Source: Buddleja alternifolia (Eukaryota; Streptophyta; Magnoliopsida; Lamiales; Scrophulariaceae). From it: DNA of 64,000 nucleotides. A program made the translations under genes and the position numbers. The stretch lies in assembly GCA_019426215.1 (NCBI GenBank), contig CM033403.1:1121001-1185000 (forward strand), given 5' to 3'. Below the pieces are notes generated by a model. It saw nothing but the letters and a program-made list of their open reading frames with translations. It made no database searches and was not told where the DNA came from. Below, piece after piece: positions 11,710 to 22,868 of the stretch. How positions within the stretch are numbered: position 1 is the stretch's first letter; each line of letters opens with the position of its first letter.

Positions 11710-12600
11710 CCATACATATGGTAGGGTTCGAGTCATTCCAGATTGATAGGTTCGAATCCCCGATTCGAGTTAGATCATACATTTTTGGCAAATTGTAGCA
11801 TTTTACTCTTTGTAATCTTCATTCCCGTTTTTTTAAAAATAAAGGAATCTCATATTTACTTTGAAATTGTAATTTGTTTCTTGAAATCTAAGTAACACGA
11901 CATTTAACCATATTAACTTCATTTGCTTTCCATTTATTAGGTGTGGGGATAATTCCGCACCTCATGCTTTGCCTCGTACAACTTTATCTTTAGAGGAAGA
12001 AACAATTGTGTCCCGAATTCACTTGCTTTGATTGTACTAAATGACTTGAGAGTTTTGTCCAATAAATTACGCATTCCATTTACAAGAAGAAAAAAAATAT
12101 TAATAGCTGAATTAAGACTAGTTTGAGCTTATTATATTAACAATTAGGTTTAGCAGTCTTCAAAAATACCATAACAAGCGTAATTAATTCTATGTCAGAT
12201 CGAGTTTAATAGTTCGAGTATAAATTATATGTCTTTCTCTTTCACACAAGTATATGGGACTGTACACAATATACCAATTGTGTGATAGATATAGACACGA
12301 GGACCATTGGTCTCGGTCTGACATAAATTATTCGAGAATGTAGGATGCGTTTTTGGGTTCCATTTGATTGGTCTATAACACCAACACTTTACCATTGAGG
12401 ACGGAAATTAAATCTTCGGCCCGACGCTAAAAAAATGGCAACTAAATGTACATAATAAATGGAGATCAGTGCAAGATTTAAATAAATGAATAGATAGCAA
12501 TAATAAGAAATTAATGATAATTATGAAGGGAAAAAAAAACGTTGAATATATTCGTGTTGGTGAACATTTTACTTAGTGACAAAAAAATTGTGGGGTTGCA
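11710..12600. other. intergenic stretch, no gene recognised
   Basis: AT-rich and non-coding. A GGTTCGAATCCCC string near 11751 matches a tRNA T-arm/B-box, but no acceptor or anticodon arms fit around it, so no tRNA is called. The right end probably contains the 3' flank of the ARGOS-like gene. Confidence 0.5.
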
Positions 12601-12612
12601 ATGTGTGGGGGT

Positions 12613-13122
12613 TTAGGCATATGCAGTATGAGTATGGGTGAGGTGAGGTGCATTAGAGGAGGAAGAAGGCATGAAAGCCAACAACATAAGGAGACCCAAT
12701 ATGAAGATGGGGATGAGAAGCAACATCGACGGCGGAGGCGGCAACGGCGGCAGTATGAGTGGCAATATAAGCAACGACGCCGTTAGACACACAAGTAAAA
12801 ACATGGATTCCAATGTGAAATAACCACTCTTGTGGAATAATAATATTCTTTTGCTGCTGGTGCTTGATGTTTTGGCAACGCCTCCCCCTTGCAATTGTCG
12901 TCGTGCAAATAATGAAGTATGATGAGGAGGAGCGTAAGAATCCAATTTCCGAGAGGGGTTCATCTTCATTATTGATCTACTATTAGTATTACTATTGTTT
13001 CTTGGAGGATCTACATGATCTTCTTCTTCTATAATTCTTCTCATCATCAAGTACTGATGACGATGATGATCAATCATCAAACTTGCCGATTTAGGCTGCT
13101 GCTGCTGCTGCTCACCACTCAT
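12613..13122 (-). CDS. ARL (ARGOS-like): ARGOS / ORGAN SIZE RELATED family protein
   Basis: 169 residues from ATG at 13122 to the stop at 12613. The C-terminal OSR domain is unmistakable: residues 101-152 contain Y-F-T-L-E-S, a hydrophobic segment (about 105-124) with L-T-A-S-L-L-I-L-P, a proline turn P-P-L-P-P-P-P (125-131), and a second hydrophobic segment (133-151) ending L-A-F-M-P. The N-terminal 95 residues are polar and low-complexity (poly-Q at 5-9, His-rich, N/S-rich), as is usual. Family members are small membrane proteins, mostly in the endoplasmic reticulum, that promote organ growth and dampen ethylene signalling (established for Arabidopsis ARGOS/ARL/OSR). The coding sequence is a single exon. 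The opposite-strand frame 12601-12786 is a shadow. Exact orthology within ARGOS/ARL/OSR is not resolved. Confidence 0.9.
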   Translation of the reverse strand: MSGEQQQQQPKSASLMIDHHRHQYLMMRRIIEEEDHVDPPRNNSNTNSRSIMKMNPSRKLDSYAPPHHTSLFARRQLQGGGVAKTSSTSSKRILLFHKSGYFTLESMFLLVCLTASLLILPLILPPLPPPPSMLLLIPIFILGLLMLLAFMPSSSSNAPHLTHTHTAYA

Positions 13123-13262
13123 TTATAATTCAAATTAAATTGCAGTACTACTGATTGAGATCCAATTCTATAAATGCTCCAATCCCAGAATTTGATCTTA
13201 ATTCAGCTGTGAATTGTGTAGATCAATAATATATATATAATTCTATCTATGCTTAGGCTTAG

Positions 13263-13355
13263 CTAGCTAATATCTCGTCTATGACTCTGAGTTCTCATCA
13301 TCTGAGCTGGATTTTGATATATCATCATAACAAGCACTTCTCCCCAGAAATCCAT
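13263..13355 (-). CDS. upstream ORF in the ARGOS-like 5' leader (30 codons)
   Basis: The ATG at 13355 is the first base triplet of the predicted second leader exon, immediately after TGCAG. The frame runs 30 codons to TAG at 13263-13265, ending 140 bp before the main ATG. The peptide starts M-D-F-W-G-E-V-L and is methionine-rich. It matches nothing I recognise. If translated it could repress the main frame, but this is inference from position only. Confidence 0.4.
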   Translation of the reverse strand: MDFWGEVLVMMIYQNPAQMMRTQSHRRDIS

Positions 13356-13482
13356 CTGCACCAATTGGAAAATCACAAGAAACAAATATATGTTTAGATA
13401 TTAATTTCAGTTTTCAATTTTGGTTGGTTGAAAAATCAAATTAATTAATTATAGACAAGCCTGCAGTAGAAAACATTACTTA

Positions 13483-13488
13483 TATATC

Positions 13489-13520
<32 letters not shown>

Positions 13521-13894
13521 TCTCAAGTCAACAGGCATGACAAATCTGAATCCCTCATAAAATGAATGAATGTAGGAATGAATACATAAATAAATAAATA
13601 GAGAGCCGCCCAAACCAGAAATCTAGCTAACAATCCTGAGGCAAAAGTAGAAAAAACAGATACAAATTCAATTGATTATATGTATGTGTGGACGTACCTA
13701 TAAATCATAATGCTTTGTTTCCAAGCTACGCAGCAGGTTCAGATATATATATATATATATATATAGTGCTTCAAGAAACACAGATATCTTTTCTTGTTGC
13801 CAATCCAATATTAGGCAAGGATAGAGAGAGAGTTGATAGGAACAACAAAGAAATAGTTGAAAGAGGAGTGCGGGCAATAGAAATGTTTATGCAG

Positions 13895-13930
<36 letters not shown>
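13483..13930. repeat. microsatellites in the ARGOS-like leader region
   Basis: (TA)n then (CA)n at about 13483-13520, (AT)n at about 13743-13764, and (AG)n at about 13901-13931. Two further short GA and CT/CA runs lie upstream at about 14235-14253 and 14490-14516. CT-rich stretches on - are common in plant 5' leaders and promoters. Confidence 0.8.
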
Positions 13931-13935
<5 letters not shown>

Positions 13936-13970
13936 TTTTGGTGAGAAGAATGAAAATTTGGTTGAAAGGA

Positions 13971-16330
13971 AAATGTGATGTATTGTTTGTACTAATACTA
14001 ATATTAATTAATTATGTGAGGGATGTGTGGGATTGGGGAAATTGCCTTTTCAGGGTAACATTGATTTTGGATGCTCTGCTATTATTATATATACCTATAC
14101 CTATATTTATGTATGTAATATTGGTGTTGCCTTAATTAATAAGATAGTTATAGATTCACTTATATATATGTATATGTATTACTTGAATAAATAATGTGCA
14201 TGTCCAAAAAAGAAGCTCCCACCCCCACCTTTTAGAGAGAGAGAGAGAGAGAGATGAAAAAAAGGTTGGATTCAGTGAATGAGCAAAGACAAGTGGGGAC
14301 TGCTGACAAGCAATGTATATATGTAATATATATTTGATTCATAGGATGGAAATTTGGAATTGGATTATTGGAATTTATTATGAATTTGAATTTGAAGGGG
14401 GATGTCCACAATCCCAAGGTTCTTCTCCCCTGGACTGGACTGGACCCTTCCATGTTTCATACCCTTTTCCCATACTCTTTCCCTTTCCCCCCTCTCTCTC
14501 TCTCACACACACACACATAAAATATACTCGTGGGCGTGTGTGACTTTCAGTGGCTGGTTATATGACACCAAAAATTGTTAGGCTAAAACTATGAATATCT
14601 ATTCAATTTTATGGGTAATTCTACGTGAGTCTCACCCCTTTGGTTCTGGTGCCTCAAATGCTACATATTTGTATTGGAGTGAGTGATTTTTACATAAATG
14701 ATGAGTGATAAAAGTCATCTACTCCAATCCAAATGCGTTGTGTTTAATACACTTGGACCAATGGAATAAGTCCAACATAGAATTTTCCCAATTTTATCAT
14801 TGTTTCATTTGCTTCATCCTAACTTTTTAATTAACTCTATCGTGTGGTGTGCACTTGAAGTATTGTCCATTTTGGCCAAATCTTTAAAAAGGGTCTCGTT
14901 AGAGAAAAACAAGATTGTGGCATATAAATCTTTCAAGTCTTTCGTCTACATACAATATGGATCGATAATTACATATACACTTGCATGCTACTTCTTAACA
15001 TTGTATTGCCCAATATTAGTTTATTATTTATTTGATTCGATATTAGAGCTCCACAAATTATTATCAAAGTTTAATTTTAATTTCTCTCTTAAAATAAATT
15101 ATAAGATACCAATTTTAAAAAATAGAAGAGTCAATTTCTAAAAATTTAAGAGATAAAAATGTTATTTAATGTTTCATTCAATCTTTTCACTTTGCGTGAT
15201 AATATATTTAAAAATGCATAATACTGAACTATACGTACGTGTATGCAAACAAAGACATTCATTCAAGAACATGAAAGCAGTGCATATGAGATATTAACTG
15301 TTAGGCAAAAAAAAAAAAAAAAAAACCTTGATATAAACTTATATATTTAAAAAACAATGATAATATTTTTCAATCCATCGACTTTTCATTTAAATAAACT
15401 CCAACGTTTAGGTTTAATAGATTCATTGATTGAATTGTCCTTAGTCTTCTAGATTAAAAATTTAAAAATTGTACTATCTTATTGAAATTTATTTATTTAG
15501 AACTTTTTTATTGATAAGATGTTAATTCTGATTGAAATTTTGAATTTTCAAAATTTTTTAATCTTCTTAAAAATTAAGAAAGTGATACTTTTAGATAATT
15601 ACAAAGGTAAAATTAAAAGATTTTGGTACATTCAAAAGACCAAAACAAAAAACTTTTGAGACAAAAATCAACCGTTCAATCCTTAACTTAAGAAATGAAG
15701 TGTAATTTAGTCTAAGAGTTGATAATCTTAATTTTTGGGTTTTTTTAAATGTAAAGTTTATAGATGAGTTTTTGAGATTGAAAATATTTTCATGGGTTCT
15801 TTTGACATATAAAATTATTTTAGGAAAATTTTAATAATTTTCCTTGTTGTTATTATTATTATTATTAATTGAATCCAAATATAAAATATATTTGTCTTGT
15901 TATATACAAGTTAAACAAACTATTATATATTTCTAACATTTTTTTAACAGGGATTAGGGTCCTTTGAGCATTCATTAATGCCTCCATGGTACTGTTGTTA
16001 TAGTAGACTGATTACTATAATAAACTAATTGCATTTGATTGCTTGGTGCTAATATGCTATCAAATGAAATGATTTTTATTTGAAGTTTGATTTTAAGATT
16101 TTTGACATATTGCATACATTATATTGTTGAAGATATTTTAAGTTTTTCATTGACGAAGTTATGTTTTAAGATTCCATATAAATTTTAAAGATATTCAATT
16201 TTTGAATTTATGTATTTATTGTTGATATGTAATAATATAGTGAAGAGAATATAGTAACTTGTTTGATGACAAAAAGATAGTTTTGGAATTCAATTGAAAT
16301 GTTCATAATGTTTTTAGATTCTATAGGCAC
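13971..16330. other. intergenic AT-rich stretch, no gene recognised
   Basis: The first few hundred bases probably include the ARGOS-like promoter. The rest is AT-rich with a poly-A run at about 15309-15326. Short frames (14313-14543 +, 14232-14453 -, 14800-15141 +) show no family features. About 110 bp at 15735-15840 resembles 28417-28530 (see findings). Confidence 0.5.
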
Positions 16331-16884
16331 TGATGATGTCAAAAATCGTCAGAGTATGAATATCACGTGTTTGACCACGTGGGGTGAAGGAACCGATCCA
16401 ACACACGAAAAACTAGGTGAGGGTTAGTGGATGTGTAGACTACACTCGACTATGGTGAGCTGCCTACGTACCCGAATTAGTGGGATCAAGTCTATTCGTA
16501 GTTCAATGATAGGGTTACTCTCTATTACCAGTGTATTTTTACAGGGGGAGTAGATAATATAACAGTCAGCTACTTTCTCTCTAGCACTCTTTTTGGTGGG
16601 AAGAGCAGATCCTCCTCCACCTCCAGCTCCTTTGAGGTATTTATAGAGAGCTGGTTATGGGCTATGGGCTCTTGGGCCCTATCTTGTCATCAACCCAATA
16701 GGCTTAATTTAATTATTATTATTATTAGGCTTAGGAATAACTTTGTTATGTTTAATGGTTTGCCAGTCCTTTTTGGGCTTGGCCAATCTTTCCACCGTGG
16801 GCTTTGACTTGTAGTGGGAACCTCTACCCGACTCGGGGGCGGATAAATTACTAAAATACCCCTGGACATTATTGGCCCATATCA
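16331..16884 (-). repeat. 3' LTR of element M
   Basis: On + it starts TGATGATG at 16331 and ends CCCATATCA at 16884; on - this reads TGATATGGG...CATCATCA, like the LTRs at 37203 and 43897. A TATA box on - lies at 16638-16645. The segment 16400-16540 matches, in reverse, the gene-leader-like part of the LTRs of the element at 37203 (the CTACGTACCC and ACTCTCTATTACC regions). The adjoining polypurine tract supports the border. Confidence 0.8.
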
Positions 16885-17165
16885 TATGCCCCCCACTCCC
16901 ATGTTTACCGAGTGGGATACCAGGGAGTGAATGTAATACCGCTTAGGTGTTGTCACCTAAATTCGGATTCTACTAGGCAATCCAAGGGGTATCAGTTGTA
17001 TCGAAGCCCGCTATGGAGGCGGATCCCTTGGACTTCGATGCCATGATGTCAAGCTTATCAGCCAGGGGCCTTCGTGACTCAGCTATCGGGACTTCTTCCT
17101 AATCTCATCCCCAGAGCTTACCTACAGTCAGGCTCCTCCACTCCATAAGAGAAGTCAATGTGCCT

Positions 17166-17813
17166 CTCCGGCGAGCTCGAGCAAGGGAATTTGCCTCGAG
17201 GTGAGGGGACAAAGTCCTTAGCCTCTATTGCGCTTGGGCAAGGTCTTTTGCCTCGAGGTGGAGGGGCAAAGTTCTTAGCCTCTACGGAGGATAGACAAGG
17301 GAGCTTGCCTCGATGTGAGGTCATTTTTTGGCCAACACTTAGTTGATTCACTTCATGAGCGCTAGTGGGGTACTTTGTCATTTTTATGCGCCTTTAGGAG
17401 GATCTTTTGAGCGCCAAGGGTCCTAGCCTCTCGTGGCGTTTCGCTGATCCTAAACATCACTTACCAGCATCTTGACTAAGAAGACACTAGCACGTTGTTA
17501 GCTAGTTACTCATTAGCGTTTTGAAAGAACTAGCATTTTTCTAGCTTTTTCAAACCCACCAACTTGGGGGGTGCTTTATATTGAGATTTGTATCCCTCTA
17601 GGTAGATGTATATCCACGCCTAGGGGTTAAATAGAGGTGGGCGTTAGGCCTCACATTCGGAGTGGGGGTCGTCATCCAGAGAAAGTGCCTCACCTAGGTG
17701 TGTGCCTCATGGCTTCCGCGAGCATTGTGCCTCGCGGCTACCGTGAGGCGGGTGCCTCGCGGTTTCCGCGAGGCAGGTACCTCGTGGCGTTATGACTCGC
17801 GGTGCTGTGAGGC
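17166..17813 (-). repeat. GC-rich short tandem repeats in element M
   Basis: A ~57-bp unit with TGCCTCGAGGTG occurs three times (about 17191, 17249, 17306). Further right, 17700-17813 holds a series of hairpin-forming units in which GCCTCGCGG and CCGCGAGGC face each other across four or five bases (best at 17753-17774). The GC content contrasts with the AT-rich surroundings. The small open frames here (17118-17381 -, 17158-17346 +) are products of the repeat. Confidence 0.7.
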
Positions 17814-18824
17814 GTCCTCTTTTGGGATGTTGCCAGGGGGCTTAATGCCTCCGGGGTCTTAACGGGGGCGACCTTTGGTATTTTTATATGTCATACGTTC
17901 GTATCCATTTACTTTGTCGTACAGTCGCTTTTTGTTTATACGACTATGAGCTAGTCAACCGTGAGCAGCATTCTTGCTTTTGACTTTTGCATATTTGTGA
18001 GCTACTTATTATCTCTTCATAGGCTTTGAGTAAGCCTTATATTTTTCTATCCCCGTTGCTTCATGATCTTTGCCGGGGTGCTAATGGTGGCGTTATTATG
18101 CTCACGGCATGTTTTATCATTTTTACCCCCAAGATTTGATTTGGTGGGTGAATAATTTTGACGGATGGATTTAGCACCTCATAATGTTCCCTGCCCTCCA
18201 TTCCTTAGTGTATTTGCATCGTTAACACCTTAGGGAGTAAGAATTGTACGGAGTAGATGTCATCTTTCGCTAGCAAAGGACTAACTTAGCTCTTAGTTTA
18301 TTCCTTTACTTATGCCTTTTTGAGTAAGTGGTATTTAATTGTGGCTAGTAAGACTATCTCTTGTCTGCTCATTTTGATATAGTACCTTGTGCTTCATGAA
18401 CACTAGTTTAGGTACTTAGCAATTTTAACACGCCGTTGGCGAGATTCAATGAATGGTGGGGGCGATGCCTCTTGGGCATTTTTGCTGTATTCAAATTCAC
18501 TTGTTAGCAATTCACTTTTTAAATGCTGAAAATTGCTTGGCCTTGAAATATCAAATTTCCATGGCCTTTGCATATTAGCTAGCTATTTGTTTATTCCATT
18601 CCTACTTCCCTACTACTTGCCCCCCACTCCTTAGTATGTGAATCATACTCAGGAGTAAGTTGCTAAGTGGTGTTTCTTTGACACCGGGGGGGGGGGGGGT
18701 TAGGGATGGTTCCTTGATGATGATGAGAGCTCTAGGCTCGGTTCGTCGAATGCCTACCCCTGTGATTTTGCACATTGATGCCTTACTTATAGGAGGCTTG
18801 GATAGCCACTAGTGTTCATAATTT

Positions 18825-19240
18825 GGCTCATGAGGTGAAATATCACTCTAGCCACATTGATAAGAGGTGAAGTATCACCCTTGTTATGTTTGTATGAGGT
18901 GAGTTATCACCTTAGTTATACTTGTATGAGGTGAGTTTTCACATTCGGCACATTTGTAAGAGGTGATTTATCACCTTCGTTATATTATTATGATCTCGGT
19001 CCAGATTCCATGTTGGAGGGATGGGGGGGTTGTTTTTTAAAACCTCATACCCTCTCAGTAACACTGGAGGGATCATTAGGTGGGTTAATCTACACCCTTG
19101 TTATATTTGTTTGAGGTGAGTTATCACCTTTGTTATGTTGGTATGTTCTCGGTTCAGATTCCATGTCGGGGGGGGGGGTTGTTTTTTTAAAACCTCATAC
19201 CCTCTCGGTAATGCTGGAGGGATCATTAGGTGGGCTAGTC
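18825..19240 (-). repeat. tandem repeats in the non-coding part of element M
   Basis: A ~36-bp unit built on GAGGTGAGTTATCACC recurs about five times from 18828 to 18975 and again near 19112. A larger block containing CCAGATTCCATGT, a G-run and AACCTCATACCCTCTC is duplicated (about 19003-19090 and 19152-19240). The matching region of the element at 37203 (40560-40760) has this larger block only once. G-runs of up to 14 occur at 18688 and 19168. Confidence 0.75.
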
Positions 19241-20040
19241 TCGACAAAGTTCTCAAGGGCTCCGAGGACGTTTGTTGCTCCACTTATGTTAGCCTCGAAA
19301 AGGGGGCTTCGAGTTTTATGAAGTAGCCTTAGTCGGAAGCAATTGTTTCAAGGGGCATATTGTTTTAGGTGTCGTTGAATCACCTGTTGAGTAATGTAAT
19401 GCACATTCATTGGATGTGCTAATATGTGGTCAAATGAGAATTTCATTCGCCGCATTATAGTGAGAATAGTCGTTACTTAACATTCAATAACTAAACCATT
19501 CAACTATCCATGCGTAAATAAAAAAGGGGTGCATATAAGCACCTCAGGACTTAAGTAAAGGTAGTCTGCGCTAGTGGGTGTCCCCACTCAATGCTTGACC
19601 TGTGGCCAAATCAAAATTGTTCAATATTAATGTAAGAAGTAAGATTGTTTTTATTACTTGTTATCTGTTAAGGTCTCATAAGGCTTGGCACCTTGTCAAG
19701 CTTGGAGGATGTTTCCCCTGAGGGTCATCTCGCTAGTGGTATCCACTGTTGGTACGCCATTCATGTTGGAGTCTTGTCCAACAGCAGCGGTTGCTGTATT
19801 ATTAAAATAGACATTGTCTTCTTGGGGTGGTATGTCGTGGCACGTGTCTTGTTCATAGACATCTGTATGCTGGGATTTTGACCCATTATGGACTAATTTG
19901 ATCTTGCCCCCCAAGCGACTTTCCTCTAGCGAGATGAATTTCATCAAATTTCACCCTCATGTGATAGGTTGATACGTTGGCTTAGAATAAGTTTAAGCTC
20001 GGCCTCCCCAAAATTACATTTTATGTGGAGATGACTTTGA

Positions 20041-21290
20041 TCACGAAAGATTCGCCATCTTTGCAGAGTGGGCTGGAAACGTACCCAAAGTTGCAGGTGG
20101 AGACACCTCCCCTAATGCTCTTAACATCTCACCCGTGAATCCATTGAAGGGTGGTGTCGACCGCTTGAAGCAGCGCATTGTCCACCCTAGTTGGGTGAAA
20201 GCATCGTAAAAGAGGATGGTTGCTGAGCTCCCACTGTCGACCAGAATCTCCTTCACCCAGTAGTTGGAAATGGTCGCCAATTTTACTTTGGCATCACTCG
20301 TCAATGGGATGTTGTTTTCTAGGTCTTGTAGTCCAAACTCTATGGTTTGTGATTGAAGAAGCGCTTGGTCGGCTGCTCGAGGCTGGCGATGGTACCGACG
20401 GGCAGTCGGTTGAACCAACTAAGCACCCTTCCATAAAAGGCGGTTCAAAAAATCTGACAATTGGCAGCATTACTGAGGTCGTACATGTCAGCTTTGGCGT
20501 TGATCTTGTCAACATGCTCTTGAGGGTCTCTAGCTCCTTCATATTCGCTCAGATAAGGTATCGTAAGTCTTTTTGGCGAAGACTCTTATCAAAGTTTTCG
20601 GGCGGAAAGGACTTCTTTTCGGGGGTACCTCGGCTAATGGCACCAGCTGCATATCATCATATCACGCATAGCCCTCCAAATTTCCATCTTGGTGGAGTGT
20701 ATACCCTCATTGGCCATTGTGCCTTGGCAGGGTCTCTACGGAGGTCAAGGATACATGACCTCTGGGTAGCAACCTCGGTGGCGTTGGCCTTCTATCTCTT
20801 CTTCTCAGGAGCTTATCGGGGGGTGATGCATCACTATTCTCTTCTATTTATTGCTCTGCTCCCCTTCATCAGGGAGTTAAGGACTCTCCACCTCGGCGAG
20901 TGTATTGAATAGGCTCCACTCGGCGAGGGTGGCCTCTCTTCTGGGGCTCCCGGCCTCTATGATTCGACTGAGGGGGCGGATCTTGTGCCACTTTCCTACG
21001 GCAGAGGCACCTCTTGAGTGTTTCTCACCTGGGGACCCTATTCCCCAACTGTTGTCGGTACGGGCGCAAAACATGATGGGTGTGCCTGGGAGTATTGCTG
21101 ACCAGCCCGAGCGGCTGTGCTCCCATATGCATCTTCAACTTAGGCTAGTAGTACCTCCTGGGTGATCTCGAACACCCTGGTACTAGGGGGTGGGATTACC
21201 GCTGGTGTAATAGGATGAGCAATCTATTCATTCACAGGAGGTGGAGCGACGGGATTCTCGCCATTAACTAGACTGTTGGAGGGATTTTCA
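20041..21290 (-). pseudogene. gag and protease remnant of element M
   Basis: On -, a V-F-E-I-T-Q-E segment near 21180 matches the gag N-terminal region of the element at 37203. A gag core segment near 20560-20430 (Y-L-S-E-Y-E-G-A, L-S-W-F-N-R-L, K-R-F-F-N) then jumps directly to H-T/K-I-E-F-G-L-Q-D-L, so about 0.55 kb of gag present in the sister element is deleted. The open frame 20418-20041 carries the protease motif V-D-S-G-S-S with Y-D-A-F-T-Q downstream. In-frame stops are present. The post-protease segment (E-S-R-L-G-G) continues to about 19696. Opposite-strand frames such as 20220-20912 are shadows. Confidence 0.75.
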
Positions 21291-21316
21291 TGGGTATCAC
21301 CAAATACCCTTAGCCC

Positions 21317-22230
21317 CTGAAGATCGGAAGAGGGTGAGCTTTATAACATCCTTCGGGATGTTTTGTTATGTAGTGATGCCCTTTGGCCTGAAGAATGCTA
21401 GAGCCACATATCAAGGACTTATGGATAAGATCTTCCAAAAGAAAATAGGGAGAAATCTTGAAGTCTATGTAGATGACATGCTGGTGAAAAGCCTGAAGGA
21501 GCAGGACCACTTGGGAGACCTAGTGGAGACATTCGAGGTACTCCGACAGTACCAAATGAAGCTTAATCCCTTGAAGTGTGCCGTTGGAGTCAGAAGTGGG
21601 AAGTTCTTGGGATACCTGGTGACGAAGAAGGGAATCGAAGTCAATCCCGAGAAGACAAGAGCTATCCAAGAATGGCGCTTCCAACTACCCGGAATGATGT
21701 TCAAATACTTGCTGGCAGGGTGGTGGCCCTAAATCCTTTTATCTCAAGACTGGGAGAGTGCAGCCTGCCGTTCTTCAGAGTTATCCGGAATGCAAGCTCG
21801 TTCTCCTAGAATGAAGAATGCTAAAAACCCTTTGAAGAGTTAAAGGTGTACTTAACTAGCTTACCATTGCTGACCAAACCATTACCTGGCGAGAAGTTGT
21901 ACCTGTACCTGGCGATTTCCAATCATGCCATTAGCTCTGTGCTAATACGAAAAGAAAGACGAGACCAAAAGCCAGTGTACTATGCCAGCCGAGCCCTTAA
22001 GGGGGCTGAGGAGAGGTATCTGGAGATCGAAAAGGTGGCCTTTGCCTTAGTGACAACTGCCAAAAAGTTGAGGCCGTATTTCCTATCACATAGTATAGAA
22101 GTACGCACCAAATACCCTCTAAAGCAAACATTGGGACGTCTCGAGGCGTCAGGAAGGATGATCAAATAGGCGGTGGAGCTCAATGAGTTTGACATGACCT
22201 ATGCCCTGAGACCTGCCATAAAGGCTTAAG
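21317..22230 (+). pseudogene. reverse transcriptase (partial) and RNase H of element 2
   Basis: Starts in the RT palm with V-S-F-I-T, C-Y-V-V-M-P-F-G-L-K-N-A and reaches Y-V-D-D near 21465-21476, then the K-C-A-V-G-V thumb region. The first catalytic Asp and everything before it are missing. After a frame change near 21700 the connection/RNase H region continues at 21846 (L-Y-L-A-I-S-N-H-A-I-S-S, P-V-Y-Y-A-S-R-A-L) with TAG at 22167-22169 and TAA near 22227. Inactive remnant. Confidence 0.85.
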
Positions 22231-22239
22231 CACTGGCAG

Positions 22240-22835
22240 ATTTCATAGTAAAAGTACCTTTTTCCCAAGACGTTAAAAAGGTTTGGCGGCTCCATGTTGA
22301 TGGCTCTAGCACCTCGACGGGAAGTGGAGCAGTAGTAGTGCTAACGACACCCGAAGGGAGCGAGTTGGTGTATGCCTTGAAGTTCAATTTTTGCGCTTCT
22401 AACAACGAAGCCGAATATGAAGTCCTGATGGCTGGGATAAAGATGGCGTTAAAGGTGGGAGCAAAACACTTGATAGTCCATTCGGACTCCCAGCCATTGG
22501 TGTGCCAAGTTAATGGCCAATACGAGGCCGAAGAAGGAAGAATGATGGAGTACCTGAAGAAAATAGGAGACCTAAAAGGCCAATTAGAGACTTTCGAGAT
22601 AAAGCAGGTGCCTCAGATGGAAAATAAAAAGGTTGACTACCTATCACGATTGGCTAGTGCGTTGGTCGATTGCCATACTCGGCGGATAACCATAGAAACC
22701 ATACCAAGCTTCATAATAGGAGAAGAAGTAAGTAGCATAACCGTGGAGCCAGACGATTGGAGAACGCCTGTAGAAAATTACATGCTACAGGGGCGATTGC
22801 CGAAGGACAAAATGGAGGCCTTGAGGATGCAATGA
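22240..22835 (+). pseudogene. second RNase H domain of element 2
   Basis: Contains W-R-L-H-V-D-G-S-S near 22290, N-N-E-A-E-Y-E near 22404, H-S-D-S-Q-P-L-V near 22483 and K-V-D-Y-L-S-R-L near 22631, so all four acidic positions of the RNase H quartet are kept. It is followed by the usual linker (T-V-E-P-D-D-W-R-T-P) and an in-frame TGA at 22833-22835. The same dual RNase H order as element 1 confirms the lineage. Confidence 0.8.
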
Positions 22836-22868
22836 CAAGTCCTTCGATTTACCATAATCAAGGGAACC

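Larger units (their letters stand above)
13123..13970 (-). promoter_or_regulatory. 5' leader of the ARGOS-like gene, with predicted intron
   Basis: On -, a CT-rich leader (13699-13970, containing a (TC)n run at 13901-13931) is followed by a strong donor AG|GTACGT at 13697 and an acceptor TGCAG ending at 13356, predicting a 342-bp 5'-UTR intron (13356-13697). The second leader exon (13123-13355) carries the uORF. Transcription start is not determined. The intron also holds TA/CA microsatellites (13483-13520). Confidence 0.5.
16331..21312 (-). mobile_element. gag-protease-only gypsy-derived element (element M), 5'-truncated
   Basis: Read on -: gag start near 21280, gag core, protease (to about 20041), post-protease segment (to about 19696), a long non-coding region with tandem repeats, a polypurine tract (16885-16900 on + reads as a C-run) and a 3' LTR at 16331-16884. 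There is no reverse transcriptase, RNase H or integrase. The non-coding part 18500-19500 is collinear with 40200-41060 of the full-length element at 37203-44401. The 5' LTR is missing; the element is cut off at about 21312 where a + strand element begins. Confidence 0.8.

Noticed and set aside
11740..11775. tRNA-like B box (GGTTCGAATCCCC)
   Set aside because: No acceptor, D or anticodon arm could be fitted upstream; it lies just after an LTR end, and no tRNA gene is supported.
12601..12786. + strand 61-codon frame ending in an Arg/Gln-rich tail
   Set aside because: It is antisense to the ARGOS OSR domain, which is unmistakable on -.
20220..20912. 230-codon + strand open frame
   Set aside because: It is antisense to the gag and protease remnant of element M, whose motifs are clear on -, and has no recognisable domain.
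21319..21332. AGATCGGAAGAG, identical to the start of a common sequencing adapter, near the junction of elements M and 2
   Set aside because: The bases are also read in frame as part of the RT sequence P-E-D-R-K-R-V-S-F-I-T, which fits the family, so a chance match is more likely than adapter contamination.
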